From Oscillospiraceae bacterium (lineage in GTDB: Bacteria; Bacillota; Clostridia; Oscillospirales; Oscillospiraceae), in contig JAFYCQ010000163.1 in assembly GCA_017539635.1 (NCBI GenBank), positions 1-7,005 of the forward strand: a DNA stretch of 7,005 bases, read 5' to 3'. Below, one piece after another: positions 5,991-7,005 of this stretch. Under the pieces are notes generated by a model that saw only the letters and a program-made list of their open reading frames with translations, was not told where the DNA came from and did not search any database. Both the position numbers and the translations under genes were made by a program. Numbering within the stretch: the first letter of the stretch is position 1; every line of letters begins with the position of its first letter.

Positions 5991-5996
5991 ATAGCT

Positions 5997-6731
5997 TCAC
6001 ATTGCTATGCCGCCGTCAACTCTGAGAACTTCTCCGGTTATGTAGGAGGCTCCCAAAAGGAAAGCCACGGCCTCGGCGATGTCCTCCGGCGTGCCCAGTC
6101 TGCCCAGGGGTATGGAGGCGGCGATCTTTTCCGCGTCCTGGGGCAGGGCTCTCGTCATGTCCGTGTCCACGAAGCCGGGGGCCACGGCGTTGCAGGTGAT
6201 GTTCCGGGAAGCCAGCTCCCGGGCCACGGATTTTGTAAGGCCTATTATGCCCGCCTTGGAGGCGGAGTAATTGGTCTGACCGGCGTTGCCCATCATGCCG
6301 GAAACGGAGCTGATGTTCACTATCCTGCCGAATTTTCCCCGGATGAAAAGGCCGCTTGTGTGGCGGATCATGTTGAAGGCGCCCTTGAGATTGGTGTCGA
6401 TTACGGTGTCAAAGTCGCTCTCCTTCATGGCGGCGATAAGGCCGTCTCTCGTGACGCCGGCGTTGTTCACCAGGAAATGGGCTCCGCCGAAGTCGTTCTT
6501 GACGGCGGACACGGTCTCCTTTACGGCGTTATAGTCCGCCACGTCGCACTTGTAGCACCGGGCGGTGACGCCGTAGGTATCCTGACAGAAGCCGCATACC
6601 TCATTGGCGGCGTTTTCGTTTCCAGCGTAGATGACGGCGATGTCGGCGCCCATAGACGCCAGCTTTTTCGCCACGGCAGCGCCGATGCCCCGGCTGCCGC
6701 CGGTTATGATTGCGGTTTTATCCTTGAACAT
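5997..6731 (-). CDS. fabG: 3-oxoacyl-ACP reductase FabG
   Basis: FabG reduces 3-oxoacyl-ACP to (R)-3-hydroxyacyl-ACP with NADPH. With the start chosen here the protein is 244 residues, the same length as E. coli FabG. It has TGGSRGIG at 10-17, NNAG at 89-92, Asn114, Ser142, and Tyr155/Lys159 in YSASK. It also has the PGFVDTDMT segment (185-193) and the C-terminal ITGEVLRVDGG (231-241) typical of FabG. An in-frame ATG lies at 6746, but ATG 6731 is preferred. GGGGGA (6744-6739) sits 7 nt before it, and MFKDKTAIITGG is the standard N-terminus, whereas nothing resembling a ribosome binding site precedes 6746. The gene lies upstream of fabZ but behind a terminator-like hairpin. It would supply the reductive step for the two ketosynthases, or serve general fatty acid synthesis. 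Confidence 0.94.
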   Translation of the reverse strand: MFKDKTAIITGGSRGIGAAVAKKLASMGADIAVIYAGNENAANEVCGFCQDTYGVTARCYKCDVADYNAVKETVSAVKNDFGGAHFLVNNAGVTRDGLIAAMKESDFDTVIDTNLKGAFNMIRHTSGLFIRGKFGRIVNISSVSGMMGNAGQTNYSASKAGIIGLTKSVARELASRNITCNAVAPGFVDTDMTRALPQDAEKIAASIPLGRLGTPEDIAEAVAFLLGASYITGEVLRVDGGIAM

Positions 6732-6738
6732 AGTGTAT

Positions 6739-6744
6739 TCCCCC
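6739..6744 (-). promoter_or_regulatory. Ribosome binding site that decides the fabG start
   Basis: GGGGGA on the minus strand, 7 nt before ATG 6731. If translation began at ATG 6746 instead, this purine run would be part of the first codons. Confidence 0.65.
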
Positions 6745-6770
6745 ATTCAAACAGCTGATACTAATATCTG

Positions 6771-6776
6771 ATTAAA
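6771..6776 (-). promoter_or_regulatory. Possible -10 box for fabG
   Basis: TTTAAT on the minus strand matches TATAAT at five of six positions, in an AT-rich patch (about 6750-6785) about 40 nt before the fabG start. No convincing -35 hexamer is found at 16-18 nt, so this is only a candidate. A start here would leave the structured element at 6804-6966 outside the transcript. Confidence 0.25.
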
Positions 6777-6779
6777 AGC

Positions 6780-7005
6780 TTTAAGGCGAGGGGAGTTGAA
6801 ACCCTGCCGCCCGTGAGCGCCCCTGTTCGGCGCTTTTTGCCCCGTCTCGATTGGTGGGCGCCAGCCCAACCAACCCGAGCCGGAACAAAAATCATCCGAA
6901 TATTGACAGCTCACGGGTGCGAGGCAGTTTTTACGGAGCTCGTTTTCGTCGAGACAAGGCGAGCTTTGCAGAGAATACTGGCGTATTGTCAAGGAGCTCA
7001 ACGCC
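6780..7005. repeat. Highly structured non-coding region upstream of fabG
   Basis: No convincing gene is seen in this stretch. An outer stem pairs CTGCC and CCCGTGAGC (6804-6808, 6810-6818) with GCTCACGGG and GGCAG (6909-6917, 6923-6927). It encloses two hairpins: AGCGCC/GGCGCT (6816-6821/6829-6834, sharing three bases with the outer stem) and a 13-bp stem at 6846-6879 made of CTCG, TTGGT, GGGC and their complements. To the right, AGCTCG (6937-6942) pairs with CGAGCT (6960-6965), and AATAC/GTATT forms a small stem at 6974-6987. The dense symmetry suggests a structured RNA or a copy of a dispersed palindromic repeat. Neither can be decided from one copy. Confidence 0.5.
6816..6838 (+). terminator. 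Plus-strand hairpin with T5 tail
   Basis: AGCGCC (6816-6821) and GGCGCT (6829-6834) form a 6-bp GC-rich stem with a 7-nt loop. The last base of the stem and the next four are T. It could end a plus-strand transcript, but no plus-strand gene lies immediately upstream, so it may simply be part of the structured element. Confidence 0.35.

Noticed and set aside
5871..6758. Long plus-strand open frame opposite fabG (about 295 codons)
   Set aside because: It covers fabG on the other strand and is glycine-, valine- and histidine-rich, as expected for an antisense shadow of GC-rich coding DNA. Its start lies in the hairpin spacer.
6755..6775. FapR- or FabT-like operator before fabG (minus strand ATTAGTATCAG)
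   Set aside because: Only one half resembles the FapR palindrome and the second half is missing. No FabT-type inverted repeat is present.
6790..6806. tRNA T-arm-like sequence on the minus strand (GTTTCAACTCC)
   Set aside because: The loop lacks the TTCRA pattern, the stem does not pair properly, and no anticodon, D or acceptor arms can be assembled around it.
6903..6908. TTGACA resembling a -35 box (plus strand), and another on the minus strand at 6992-6987
   Set aside because: Neither has a TATAAT-like hexamer at 16-18 nt, so they are likely chance matches.
6747..7001. 84-codon minus-strand open frame upstream of fabG
   Set aside because: It has no family resemblance I recognise, no ribosome binding site, and lies almost wholly on the palindromic element. 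Its composition looks like translated structured DNA.
1..7005. CRISPR array, insertion sequence or prophage
   Set aside because: No regularly spaced direct repeats, transposase, integrase or phage genes were found on either strand.

Overview
The window looks like a GC-rich Clostridia genome, most plausibly an Oscillospiraceae-like gut Firmicute. The basis is tightly packed genes with 4-bp stop/start overlaps, TTG starts, Firmicute-type FabF/FabZ/FabG sequences and a larE-larB pair. The taxon is an inference; no rRNA or other marker is present.

Two convergent blocks meet at about 2430-2490. The plus-strand block (1-2435) is one compact operon. It holds the 3' end of an alpha-oxoamine synthase resembling serine palmitoyltransferase, a classical SDR reductase resembling 3-ketosphinganine reductase, larE and larB. 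The first two would condense an acyl thioester with an amino acid and reduce the resulting ketone. LarB and LarE carry out two of the three steps that build the nickel-pincer nucleotide (NPN) cofactor; larC and any client racemase are not in the window. A hairpin whose loop contains the larB stop codon ends this block.

The minus-strand block, read from right to left, is fabG (6731-5997), a 218-bp hairpin-filled spacer with a probable terminator, then fabZ, a hotdog-fold acyl thioesterase and two FabF-type ketosynthases. The last four genes are each joined by a 4-bp overlap. Together they give a condensation-reduction-dehydration set plus a chain-release enzyme. No acyl carrier protein, malonyl transferase or enoyl reductase is visible. 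Both ketosynthases keep the Cys-His-His triad, so the pair is not an obvious KS/chain-length-factor heterodimer. The block is either a secondary fatty-acid locus or a dedicated acyl-chain/type II polyketide-like locus. Its proximity to the oxoamine synthase pair raises the possibility of an unusual sphingoid-like or amino-ketone lipid.

Two non-coding stretches are unusually structured: 5779-5996 between fabG and fabZ, and 6747-7005 upstream of fabG. They could be cis-regulatory leaders or copies of dispersed palindromic repeats. No tRNA, rRNA, CRISPR array or transposase gene was seen.
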